A stretch of 64,000 nt of DNA from Azospirillum soli. GTDB lineage: Bacteria > Pseudomonadota > Alphaproteobacteria > Azospirillales > Azospirillaceae. The stretch covers positions 1 to 64,000 of the forward strand of contig NZ_JAGINQ010000022.1 of assembly GCF_017876165.1 (NCBI RefSeq). The letters run 5' to 3'. Position numbers and translations under genes: made by a program. Below the pieces are notes generated by a model. It searched no databases. It had not been told where the DNA came from and was given only the letters and a program-made list of their open reading frames with translations. This document shows, piece after piece, positions 7,967 through 18,321 of this stretch (position 1 is the first letter of the stretch; the number at the start of each line of letters is the position of its first letter).

Positions 7967-8488
7967 TCACGTCGCGGCGCTGGTCTCCAGTAGGGCCAGC
8001 AGGCCGGCCAGCAGCTCGGCCGGGCGTGGCGGGCAGCCGGGAATGCGCAGATCCACGGGCACGACCTCCTCCACCGGGCCGACGCAGGCGTAACTGTCCT
8101 TGAACACGCCGCCGCCGATGGCGCAATCGCCGCAGGCGATCACCCATTTCGGGTCCGGCGTGGCGTCCCAAGTGCGGTACAGCGCCTCGCGCATGTTCTT
8201 GGTCACCGGGCCGGTCACCAGCAGGACGTCGGCGTGACGCGGTGAGGCGACGAAGCGGATGCCGAAGCGCTCCAGATCGTAGATCGGGTTGTTCAGCGCG
8301 TGGATTTCCAGTTCGCACCCGTTGCAGGATCCAGCATCCACCTCGCGGATGGACAGGCTGCGGCCGAGCCGCGCCTTGGCCGCCTTCTGGAGTTTGTCGG
8401 CCAGTTCGGCCAGCGCCGGGTCGGAGGGTGCCGGGGCCGCTTCGGTGACGGGGCCGCCCGTCAGGGATCGGAGGATATGTCTGAACAA
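7967..8488 (-). CDS. hyfI: hydrogenase-4-like small subunit (HyfI/NuoB family)
   Basis: A 173-residue NuoB/HycG/HyfI-type iron-sulphur subunit. The cysteines that hold the proximal [4Fe-4S] cluster are present in GSCNGCELE, IACGDCAIGG and IPGCPPRP. In complex I and group 4 hydrogenases this cluster passes electrons to or from the large subunit. It is the last gene of the minus-strand cluster, 26 bases after the large subunit. Because the large subunit lacks the Ni-Fe ligands, the electron partner here is unknown. The hyf name reflects family similarity, not demonstrated hydrogenase activity. Confidence 0.85.
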   Translation of the reverse strand: MFRHILRSLTGGPVTEAAPAPSDPALAELADKLQKAAKARLGRSLSIREVDAGSCNGCELEIHALNNPIYDLERFGIRFVASPRHADVLLVTGPVTKNMREALYRTWDATPDPKWVIACGDCAIGGGVFKDSYACVGPVEEVVPVDLRIPGCPPRPAELLAGLLALLETSAAT

Positions 8489-8514
8489 ATCTTGATCTCC
8501 TCAGGGGCGGCCCC

Positions 8515-10074
8515 CTACAGGTCGTGGCCCGAGTAGGAACAGTTGAACGACTTGTTGCACAGCGGGAAGTCGGCCACGATGTTGCCCTCGATGGCGGCCT
8601 CCAGCAACGGCCACTGGAACCAGGAGGCGTCGCGCGGGTGGCAGCGGTCGATGGTGCCGTCGCCGTTCACCCGCACCCAGGTCAGGATTTCGCCGCGGAA
8701 GGCCTCCACCAGCGCCATCCCCTCCCGTGCTGTTTCGCCCTGCCCTTCGACCGGAACGCATGGCAACGGCGTGGTGCCGTCGAGGCCGCGCGGCACGCCA
8801 GGAATGCGCTTGACGATCTGCTCGATCAGGCTGAGCGACTGTTCGACCTCGCGGATACGGATCCAGACGCGGGCGTTCACGTCGCCCTCGGTCAGGACGG
8901 GAACTTCGAACTCCAGGTCGTCGTAGGGGGCGTAGCCGGGACTGCGGCGCGCGTCGAGCCCCCGGCCGGAGGCGCGGCCGACATAGCCGCCGGTGCCGAA
9001 ACGGTTGACCAGCCCCGTCGAGACGATGCCCGTGGACACGGTGCGGTCCTGCAGGGACGCCTTGCCGTCGTAGATCGTGACCAGTGGCGCGAAACGCTTG
9101 CGCAGATCGGCGACGAGGTCGAGCAGCAGCGCCGGCCCCCGTTCCGGAATGTCCACCGACACGCCGCCGGGGACCACGCGGTCCATCATCAGGCGGTGGC
9201 CAAAGCACGTGTCGGCGACGCGCAGCACGCGCTCGCGCAGTTGGCTCATCTCAGCCAGCATGAAGGCGAAGGCGGCGTCGTTGCACACCGCGCCGATGTC
9301 GCCGAAGTGGTTGGCGATGCGCTCCAGCTCCGCCATCAGGGCGCGCAGCCACACGGCGCGCGGCGGCACCTCGACGCCAAGCGCCGCTTCCACCGCGCGG
9401 GCGAAGGCGAGGCTGTGCGCGACCGTGCTGTCGCCCGACACACGAGCGGCAAGGCGGGCGGCGTCCCCGATGGACTTGCCGCGCATCAGCCCCTCGATGC
9501 CCTTGTGCACGTAGCCGAGGCGTTCTTCCAGCCGCACCACCGTCTCGCCGTTGGCGGTGAAGCGGAAATGGCCGGGTTCGATGATGCCGGCGTGGACCGG
9601 GCCGACCGGGATCTGGTGCAGCCCCTCCCCTTCGACGGGCAGGAAGGTGTAGGGGCCGGGGTTCGGCGCCGGGGCGGCGGGGTGGTCGGACAGCGGCCGG
9701 CGCACGCCCCAGGCGTCGTGGTCGAGCCAGGAGCGCGGGTCGGTGGTCCGCTCGGCGGTCAGACCGAACAGATCGTGGATGGCGCGTTCCAGCCGGTTGG
9801 CCGAGGGGCGCACGGGGCTGAGGCTGGGGAAACGGCCTTGCGGGCAGTCCAGGCTGACCACGGCGATGTCGCCCGCCAGATCCTCGCGGAAGGCGGCGTG
9901 CACGGCGTGCTGCTCCCCCCACAGGCCGAGCAGGGTCCAGGCGTTGCCGGCCAGTTCCTCGATCATGGCCAGCCAGCCCTCGCGGGTCAGCCTGTAGCGC
10001 GGCCAGGGGCGGTGGCCCTCGACCGGAGTGCCGATGCGGTTCAGAAGACCGAACAGGGGTTGCTCTCCGTACAT
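8515..10074 (-). CDS. hyfG: hydrogenase-related large subunit, Ni-Fe ligands missing (HyfG/NuoCD-like)
   Basis: A 519-residue fusion of a NuoC-like N-terminal domain (about 1-125) and a NuoD/HycE-like domain. Where group 4 hydrogenases have the N-terminal CxxC this protein reads RVSGDSTVAH (211-220), and the C-terminal DPCxxC is replaced by LCNKSFNCSYSGHDL at the extreme end. Without four Ni-Fe cysteines it cannot be a normal hydrogenase; it fits the Ehr (energy-converting hydrogenase-related) class of complex I relatives, whose reaction is unknown. GGGGAGG precedes the chosen ATG; the longer upstream frame lacks homology. It lies 10 bases after hyfF. Confidence 0.87.
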   Translation of the reverse strand: MYGEQPLFGLLNRIGTPVEGHRPWPRYRLTREGWLAMIEELAGNAWTLLGLWGEQHAVHAAFREDLAGDIAVVSLDCPQGRFPSLSPVRPSANRLERAIHDLFGLTAERTTDPRSWLDHDAWGVRRPLSDHPAAPAPNPGPYTFLPVEGEGLHQIPVGPVHAGIIEPGHFRFTANGETVVRLEERLGYVHKGIEGLMRGKSIGDAARLAARVSGDSTVAHSLAFARAVEAALGVEVPPRAVWLRALMAELERIANHFGDIGAVCNDAAFAFMLAEMSQLRERVLRVADTCFGHRLMMDRVVPGGVSVDIPERGPALLLDLVADLRKRFAPLVTIYDGKASLQDRTVSTGIVSTGLVNRFGTGGYVGRASGRGLDARRSPGYAPYDDLEFEVPVLTEGDVNARVWIRIREVEQSLSLIEQIVKRIPGVPRGLDGTTPLPCVPVEGQGETAREGMALVEAFRGEILTWVRVNGDGTIDRCHPRDASWFQWPLLEAAIEGNIVADFPLCNKSFNCSYSGHDL

Positions 10075-10084
10075 GCCGCCTCCC

Positions 10085-11518
10085 CTACCCCAGCAACGCT
10101 GCGACGGTCTGGAACCACGCGACCAGCGGTCCCGGAAGCCAGACGCCCGCCACCAGAACGAGGCCGAGATGGGCGTAGAGCGGCACGAGGGAACCACGGA
10201 CCGGCGCCGATTCCCCGCCCGGTTCGCCGAAGCACAACTGCTGCACGCGCAGGACCAGCGCGCCGAAGGCCAGAAGGATGCCGAGTGTCAGCGGGATCGC
10301 CAGCAGCGGTTCGCGGGCGAAGGTGCTGGTGATCAGCAGGAACTCGCTCATGAAGATGCCGAAAGGCGGCAGGCCGGCGATGGCGACCACGCCGACCAGC
10401 AGGCCCCAGCCCAGCACCGGATGGCTGACGGTCAGGCCGGTAATCTTCTCCAGCCGCTGCGTCCCCTTGGCCTGGGCGACGTGGCCGACGGCGTAAAAGA
10501 TCGCCGATTTGGTCAGACTGTGCATGGCCATGTGCAGCAGGCCCGCGAAGTTGGCGAGCGGCCCGCCCATGCCGAAGGCGAAGGTGATGATGCCCATATG
10601 CTCGATGGAGCTGTAGGCGAAGAAGCGTTTGATGTCGCGCCGCCGGTACAGCATCAGCCCGGCCAGCAGCAGCGAGGCGAGGCCCATGGCGATCATCAGC
10701 GGGCCGGGCGCGATGGCCTCCCCGTTCGCGGCGAGCAGCATCTTGAAGCGCAGCACGGCGTAGAGCGCCACGTTGAGGAGCAGGCCGGAAAGCACGGCGG
10801 AGATGGGCGTCGGACCTTCCGCGTGGGCGTCGGGCAGCCACGCGTGCAGCGGCGCCAGACCGACCTTGGTGCCGTAGCCGATCAGCAGGAACACGAAGGC
10901 GAGATTCAAGATGTCCGCGTTGACCCTGGCGACGTGCTTCATAAGCTCCGTCCAGGTCATCGCGGCCATGCCCGGTCCCATCACCGGCTGCGCCGCGAGA
11001 TACATCAGGATGGTGCCGAACAGCGCCAGGGCGATGCCGACGCCGCAGAGGATGAAGTATTTCCACGCCGCCTCGATGCTGGCGGCGGTGCGGTAGAGGC
11101 TGACCATCAGAACGGTGGTCAGGGTCGCCCCCTCCACCGCCACCCACATGACGCCCAGGTTGTTGGCGCTGAGCGCCAGCAGCATGGTGAACATGAAGGC
11201 CTGATACATGGCGTGGTAGAAGCGCAGATCGCGCGGGGTCAGCTTTCCGGCCGCGACCTCGTGCCCGATGTAGCTGGCGGAAAAGATGCTGGTGGTCAGC
11301 CCGACGAAGGCGGTCAGCGCGATCAGGTAGATGTTGAAGGCGTCCACCACGAACAGCGCGTTGCCGGCCGGCCCCGTGCGGAACAGCACCAGCGCGGCGA
11401 GCAGCGTCACGGCGGAGAAGGCGATGTTCAGCCGGGCGGCCAGACGGTAGCCGGGGACCAGCGCCAGAATGGCGGCGGAGAGCAGCGGGGTCGCGACGAT
11501 GACGTAAATCGGGCTCAA
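10085..11518 (-). CDS. hyfF: antiporter-like membrane subunit HyfF
   Basis: A 477-residue multi-spanning protein of the NuoL/M/N and Mrp antiporter family, with the characteristic blocks FMLLALSANNLGVMWVAVE, YFILCGVGIALALFG, KVGLAPLHAWLPDAHAEGP and RRRDIKRFFAYSSIEHMG. These carry the buried Lys/Glu/His residues of the ion path. Translation starts at a TTG overlapping the TGA of hyfE (11515-11518), a coupled start; an ATG start would require including antisense-like sequence inside hyfE. Predicted role: proton or sodium translocation across the inner membrane, linked to electron transfer in the HyfG/HyfI arm. Confidence 0.87.
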   Translation of the reverse strand: MSPIYVIVATPLLSAAILALVPGYRLAARLNIAFSAVTLLAALVLFRTGPAGNALFVVDAFNIYLIALTAFVGLTTSIFSASYIGHEVAAGKLTPRDLRFYHAMYQAFMFTMLLALSANNLGVMWVAVEGATLTTVLMVSLYRTAASIEAAWKYFILCGVGIALALFGTILMYLAAQPVMGPGMAAMTWTELMKHVARVNADILNLAFVFLLIGYGTKVGLAPLHAWLPDAHAEGPTPISAVLSGLLLNVALYAVLRFKMLLAANGEAIAPGPLMIAMGLASLLLAGLMLYRRRDIKRFFAYSSIEHMGIITFAFGMGGPLANFAGLLHMAMHSLTKSAIFYAVGHVAQAKGTQRLEKITGLTVSHPVLGWGLLVGVVAIAGLPPFGIFMSEFLLITSTFAREPLLAIPLTLGILLAFGALVLRVQQLCFGEPGGESAPVRGSLVPLYAHLGLVLVAGVWLPGPLVAWFQTVAALLG

Positions 11519-12177
11519 TCGCTTTCCCCCCGGAAGCTCTCGATCTTCTGCATGTCGAGCGTGTCGAACCGTTCGCGGATGTGGAAGAGGAAGATGCCGA
11601 AGATGATGAAGGCCACCATGACCGAAAAGGCGATGGACATCTCCACCACCAGCGGCATGCCGGCGACGCCCACGGCGGCCAGAATCAGCCCATTCTCGAT
11701 GGACATGAAGCCGACCACCTGACTGACCGCGTTGCGCCGGGAAATCATCATCAGCAGGCCGAGCAGCACCACCGACAGCGACAGAGCGAGGTTCTCGCGG
11801 GTCAGGGCGGTGGCGTCGGCCGTCACCGGCAGCACCAGAAGGATCGACAGCGTGACCAGCGACACGCCCGCCACCATCGTCAGGCCGATGGACAAAGCCG
11901 GTTCGATGGTGCGATGGATGTTCATCTTCACGATGATCCGGTGCAGCGCGACCGGCATGACGATGGCCTTCAGGGACAAGGTCAGCAGCGCCGTGATGTA
12001 GAGGTGCGGCTCCCCGTGCGAGAAGGCCTGCCACGCCGCCGTGGCGGTCAGGGCCAGGGCTTGGAGCGTGAAGACGCGCAGCAGCGAGAACAGCCGGCGC
12101 TGGTAGAGCAGCGCGAAGCTCATCAGGAGCACCACGGCCCCCAGCATGTGCGCGGCATCGTAACCGAGGTCGATCAC
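11515..12177 (-). CDS. hyfE: membrane subunit HyfE (NuoK-like domain)
   Basis: A 220-residue membrane protein with about six to seven helices. The second half resembles NuoK/MrpC (SQVVGFMSIENGLILAAVGV, with the membrane glutamate), as in HyfE. It would contribute to the ion-translocating membrane arm. It lies one base downstream of hyfC and overlaps the start of hyfF by four bases, confirming a polycistronic unit. Length matches HyfE of E. coli (216 residues). Confidence 0.85.
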   Translation of the reverse strand: MIDLGYDAAHMLGAVVLLMSFALLYQRRLFSLLRVFTLQALALTATAAWQAFSHGEPHLYITALLTLSLKAIVMPVALHRIIVKMNIHRTIEPALSIGLTMVAGVSLVTLSILLVLPVTADATALTRENLALSLSVVLLGLLMMISRRNAVSQVVGFMSIENGLILAAVGVAGMPLVVEMSIAFSVMVAFIIFGIFLFHIRERFDTLDMQKIESFRGESD

Positions 12178-12178
12178 G

Positions 12179-13135
12179 TCACACCCCCCGCGACACGTAG
12201 AGGAAAATGGCGCCCAGCAGGCTCAGCAGCAGCGCGCCGCCCAGGAACTCGCTCACGCGGAAGACGCGCATCTTGGCGATGGAGGTCTCGAACAGCGCCA
12301 GCAGCGCGCCGGCGACGGCAAGCTTGCCCGCGAAGACCAGCACGCCCCACAGCGCCGCCAGCAAACCGGACCCGGCCGACGCCATGCCCCAGGGGGCGAA
12401 GATGCAGGCGATCAGCGCGACGTAGAGCAGCAGCTTCAGCATGCTCGCCGCCTCGACCAGGGCCAGATGGCGGCCGGAATACTCCAGCACCATGGCCTCG
12501 TGCACCATGGTCAGTTCCAGGTGCGTCGCCGGGTTGTCGATGGGAATGCGGGCGTTCTCGGCGATCGCCACCATCACCAGCGCGATCAGCGCCAGGGCCA
12601 GCGAAATGCGCAGCCCGACCGCACCCGACATCATGAAGTCGGCGATCTCCGCCAGCGAGGTCGTGCGCACCAGGATGGAGACGGAGAAGACCACCATCAG
12701 CATGGCCGGCTCGGCCAGTGCTGCGATCATCATCTCGCGCGAGGACCCGATGCCGCCGAAGCTGGTGCCGACGTCCATGCCGGCCAGCGCCAGGAAGAAA
12801 CGGGCGGAGCCCAGCAGCGCGATCAGCGCGATCAGGTCGGCCGTCGGGGCGAGCGCCAGCTGCGTGGTGAAGATCGGTACCAGCCCGGCCGCCAGCCAGA
12901 TGGCCGTGAACATCACGTAGGGCACGGCGCGGAACAGCCAGGAGGCGTTGCGGGCCAGCACCACCTCCTTACGCAGCAGGCGCAGCAGGTCGCGGTAGGG
13001 CTGGAGCACGGACGGCCCGCGCCGGCCGACGAGCCGCGCCTTGACCAGCCGGACCCAGCCGGTCAACAGCGGGGCCAGCGCCAGGACCAGCGCCAACTGC
13101 ACGATCTGATAGAGGGTGGCGAGCAAGGCGTTCAT
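12179..13135 (-). CDS. hyfC: membrane subunit HyfC (NuoH-like)
   Basis: A 318-residue NuoH/HycD/HyfC-type protein. The family loop FGGIGSSREMMIAALAEPAM and the conserved IAENARIPIDNPATHLELTMVHE block (acidic residues facing the quinone/ion channel in complex I) are both clear. It anchors the hydrophilic electron-transfer module to the membrane arm. The ATG at 13135 overlaps the end of hyfB by four bases (ATGA). Confidence 0.88.
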   Translation of the reverse strand: MNALLATLYQIVQLALVLALAPLLTGWVRLVKARLVGRRGPSVLQPYRDLLRLLRKEVVLARNASWLFRAVPYVMFTAIWLAAGLVPIFTTQLALAPTADLIALIALLGSARFFLALAGMDVGTSFGGIGSSREMMIAALAEPAMLMVVFSVSILVRTTSLAEIADFMMSGAVGLRISLALALIALVMVAIAENARIPIDNPATHLELTMVHEAMVLEYSGRHLALVEAASMLKLLLYVALIACIFAPWGMASAGSGLLAALWGVLVFAGKLAVAGALLALFETSIAKMRVFRVSEFLGGALLLSLLGAIFLYVSRGV

Positions 13136-15270
13136 TGCTGCGTCACCGCCACCATGACCAGCAGCAGAACCAGCGCCAGGAACATCAGCGTCAGGTACCG
13201 GCGGATCGTCATGTACTGAAGCACGTTCGCCCGGTCGGCCAGCCAGTCGACAACCTTTCCGATGGGCGCGAAGAAGGCGACCCAGGCGGGATCGGTCCAG
13301 GTGACCGACAGGCGCGCGGGGCGCGTGTCGCCGGGCTCCGGCATGTCCACATGGTCGCGCGCGCGGAACACGGTGCTGCCGAAGGCGCGGCGAATCGGCT
13401 GGCCGAAGCTGGACGGCGTGTATTGCGTGACCGCCGCCGGATCCGGCCCCTCGAACCCGCAGCCCCAGGGGATCGACCAGCGCACCCGGTCGCTCGCCCG
13501 GCGGTGGATGACGACGACCAGCAGGATCGACAGCAGCGCGATCACCGCCAGCAGGATCAGGCCGTTGTAGGAATTGCCGATGGCCGAGGTCGGGGCCAGC
13601 CAGAACCAGGGCTGATAGGCGCGGTCGTCGAAGGGGCCCGCCTCCACCATCAGCCGCACGGCCGGTTCGAACAGTCGAATGATCGGGGTGGGCAGCACGC
13701 CCAGCACCACGCACAGCAGCGCGGGGACCGCCATGCCCAGCCGCATCGCCCAGCCGACCTCCCGCGCCTCCTCCGCCGCGAAGGAGCGCGGGCGGCCGAG
13801 GAAGGCGGTGCCGTAGAGGCGCACGAAGCAGGCGGCGGCCAGAGCGGCGGCGAGCGCCAGAAGCGCGCCGACCACGGCGATGCCGATCTTCAACGACCAT
13901 TCCGGCAGGGCCGGAGCGTTCAGGATGGCCTGGAACAGCAGCCATTCGCCGACGAAGCCGTTCAGCGGCGGCAGCGCCGAGATGGCCGCGGCACCGATCA
14001 GCGCCAGAAAAGCCGTCGTCGGCATCTTGTGGATCAGCCCGCCCAAACGGTTCAGGTCGCGCGTTCCGGTCGCGGTCAGCACCGCGCCGGCCGTGTAGAA
14101 CAGCAGGCTCTTGAACAGGGAGTGGTTGACGACGTGCAGCAGCGCCGCCGCCAGCGCCAGCGCGGCGATGACCGGCGTGTGGCTGGCCTTGAACACCAGC
14201 GCGAGGCCGAGCGCGATGACGATGGCCCCGATGTTCTCCACCGTCGAATAGGCCAGCAGCTTTTTCAGATCGTCCTGCATCAGCGCGTAGAGCACGCCCA
14301 TCACGGCGGTCACCGCGCCGAAGGCCAGCATGATGCCGCCCCACCACCAGTCCGGCTCGCCCAGCAGGTCGAACAGCACGCGGATCATGGCGTAGACCGC
14401 CACCTTGGTCATCACGCCGGACATCAGGGCGGAAACGTGGCTGGGCGCGGCCGGATGGGCCAGCGGCAGCCAGACGTGCAGCGGCACGACACCCGCTTTC
14501 GACCCCGCCCCCATCAGCACCAGGATCACGCCCAGCGCCGCCGCCGTCGCGGACGGCGCGTGGCTGCGGATGGCATCGAAGCTGTAGTCGCCGTGGTCGG
14601 TCGCCAGCAGGCCGAAGGCCAGCAGCAGGCAGGCCGTGCCGAAGCTCGCCATGATCAGGTAGATGCGCGCGGCGCGCGGCGTCTCCGGCTCCCGATGGGT
14701 GGAAAGGACCAGCAGCCAGGAGGCCAGCGACATGAACTCCCACGACACCAGGAAGCTGAAGGCGTCGTCGGCGATCAGCACCATGTTCATGCCGGCCAGG
14801 AACAGGGGATAGAGCGGCAGGACCGGGCCGCCGTGGTGGTCGCGGTGCGCGCGTTCATAACCCCAGCCGAACAGGCTGGCGGTGACGCCGCCGAAGTTCA
14901 CGACCAGAAGGAAGAAGGCCGACAGCGCGTCGGCACGAAGGTGCGCCTGGATCCAGGGCAAGCCCACCGGCAGCACCAGCGTGTCGGCCGCCCCTCCTCC
15001 CCCCAGCCGCAGCACGGCCCACAGCGCGACCAGCGCGCAGGCGGCGGCCGTGCCGCCATAGACGATTCCGGAAGCCTGCGGGAATCGCTTCGCCGCAACC
15101 CCCGTCACCGCCATCGCGAAAAGAAAGGCGATTGCCGAGACGAGAAGGCCCAAGGGAGGAGAACCGTTCGGATTAAGCTTATAATCAGTAAGGATGTTTC
15201 CCGTGGGCGATGCAAGCGGAAAACATCCGTCGCGTTCGCGTTTCGAGCGACCATGCGCCGCAGGGCACAA
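13132..15270 (-). CDS. hyfB: antiporter-like membrane subunit HyfB
   Basis: A large NuoL/HyfB-type subunit, about 14 helices, with FLVSWEFMSLASWLLVLS, GSKAGVVPLHVWLPLAHPAAPSHVSALMSGVMTK-type blocks and QDDLKKLLAYSTVENIG. It is the first gene of the six-gene operon. The start is uncertain: the frame is open to a TTG at 15270 with no ribosome site, and homology begins only around the in-frame TTG at 15153 (LGLLVSAIAFLF) or ATG at 15114, neither with a good Shine-Dalgarno. The true start probably lies nearer 15150 and the remainder is leader, which contains a hairpin. Confidence 0.83.
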   Translation of the reverse strand: MCPAAHGRSKRERDGCFPLASPTGNILTDYKLNPNGSPPLGLLVSAIAFLFAMAVTGVAAKRFPQASGIVYGGTAAACALVALWAVLRLGGGGAADTLVLPVGLPWIQAHLRADALSAFFLLVVNFGGVTASLFGWGYERAHRDHHGGPVLPLYPLFLAGMNMVLIADDAFSFLVSWEFMSLASWLLVLSTHREPETPRAARIYLIMASFGTACLLLAFGLLATDHGDYSFDAIRSHAPSATAAALGVILVLMGAGSKAGVVPLHVWLPLAHPAAPSHVSALMSGVMTKVAVYAMIRVLFDLLGEPDWWWGGIMLAFGAVTAVMGVLYALMQDDLKKLLAYSTVENIGAIVIALGLALVFKASHTPVIAALALAAALLHVVNHSLFKSLLFYTAGAVLTATGTRDLNRLGGLIHKMPTTAFLALIGAAAISALPPLNGFVGEWLLFQAILNAPALPEWSLKIGIAVVGALLALAAALAAACFVRLYGTAFLGRPRSFAAEEAREVGWAMRLGMAVPALLCVVLGVLPTPIIRLFEPAVRLMVEAGPFDDRAYQPWFWLAPTSAIGNSYNGLILLAVIALLSILLVVVIHRRASDRVRWSIPWGCGFEGPDPAAVTQYTPSSFGQPIRRAFGSTVFRARDHVDMPEPGDTRPARLSVTWTDPAWVAFFAPIGKVVDWLADRANVLQYMTIRRYLTLMFLALVLLLVMVAVTQQ
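15192..15228. promoter_or_regulatory. inverted repeat in the hyfB leader
   Basis: Arms GGATGTTTCCC (15192-15202) and GGAAAACATCC (15218-15228) match at ten of eleven positions with a 15-base spacer. If hyfB starts near 15150 this lies just upstream of translation and could be an operator or leader hairpin for the whole operon. Confidence 0.35.
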
Positions 15271-15290
15271 GCAGACAGAACTGAGCGGGC

Positions 15291-15361
15291 AAAAAAAAGC
15301 GGCTCACCGGAGATCGGGAGCCGCTCGAAAGTCGATTTGGGAGGAAACGCAACCAAGTTGC
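15291..15361 (-). ncRNA. tandem anti-Shine-Dalgarno sRNA, copy A
   Basis: Read on the minus strand, a block of about 71 bases begins GCAACTTGGTTGCG, carries UUUCCUCCC in the loop of a first weak hairpin (GGUUG with CGACU), and ends in a strong stem GCGGCTC/GAGCCGC (15299-15305, 15318-15324) followed by eight U. That is a complete Rho-independent terminator. The same architecture, with an identical 5' block, is repeated at 15458-15533. Two hairpins, a CCUCCC loop and tandem copies match the alphaproteobacterial cuckoo/CcsR/mmgR-like sRNA class as I recall it. The 5' end is estimated; GTTAACCAT occurs upstream of both copies. Confidence 0.68.
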
Positions 15362-15457
15362 TGAAGACCGTTCTACGCCCCAGCGCTGAAGAAATGGTTA
15401 ACGCATTAACCAAAAATCTTCACTACGACGATTTTTCTGCGCGGGCGGACTCTGCGC

Positions 15458-15533
15458 AAAAGAAAAGCGGCTCAGCCGACAATGCAGCGAGCCGCTCGAA
15501 AGTTTGGTTCGGGAGGAAACGCAACCAAGTTGC
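15458..15533 (-). ncRNA. tandem anti-Shine-Dalgarno sRNA, copy B
   Basis: Second copy of the sRNA module. On the minus strand the first hairpin is better here: TTGGTT pairs with AACCAA around a loop containing UUUCCUCCC. The terminator stem GCGGCTC/GAGCCGC (15467-15473, 15489-15495) is followed by UUUUCUUUU. GTTAACCAT lies about 21 bases upstream of the GCAAC start. The exposed CCUCCC is complementary to ribosome-binding sites, so an mRNA-repressing or sponge role is inferred. Confidence 0.68.
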
Positions 15534-15649
15534 AGGCGAAGATATACGCGCAGCATGGTTAACACGACGTAAACGACGAGAGCATTTTTTTCGCCTACTC
15601 TTTTTTGCGGACAGCTACCTCTTTATCGCGGACCTTCGCGTCGGTTCGT

Positions 15650-15818
15650 TCAATTGAACGGCTGCCCGATACACAGTGCGTTGTCGGCGATGTCGCGCTC
15701 TACCGGCGGCAAGCCCGCCTCACAGCCCACCCCGGCATACCCCAGATCGCCACTGGCCGGGGGCGCCCCCTTCGCGGTATAGGAGCCCCCTTCTCCTTCC
15801 AACAGCGTCCGGTCTTCC

Positions 15819-15820
<2 letters not shown>
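15650..15820 (-). CDS. possible 56-residue protein divergent from tex
   Basis: A short frame (MEDRTLLEGEGGSYTAKG...ADNALCIGQPFN) with very GC-rich third positions typical of true genes here. Its ATG overlaps the ATG of tex by two bases on the opposite strand (CATG at 15818-15821). It has a few cysteines and no recognisable motif. No Shine-Dalgarno can be separated from tex coding sequence. Could be a chance reverse frame. Confidence 0.3.
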
Positions 15821-18197
<2,377 letters not shown>

Positions 18198-18321
18198 TCC
18201 GGCACGGGATGAACGGGTGCGGGGGCTTGAGACATCGGCGGCTCCCCTGCCCGTCATCCGTGGACGGTCTGCCCTGAACGCGTTAGCTTCGCCCGGACGG
18301 GACCCTTTCCACGCGGATCGA

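Noticed and set aside
7967..15270. Functional [NiFe] formate hydrogenlyase
   Set aside because: Large-subunit Ni-Fe cysteines are absent and no formate dehydrogenase or hyp maturation genes are present.
13135..15657. Long plus-strand frame antisense to hyfB
   Set aside because: Histidine/glutamine/arginine-rich shadow; hyfB on the other strand has clear antiporter motifs.
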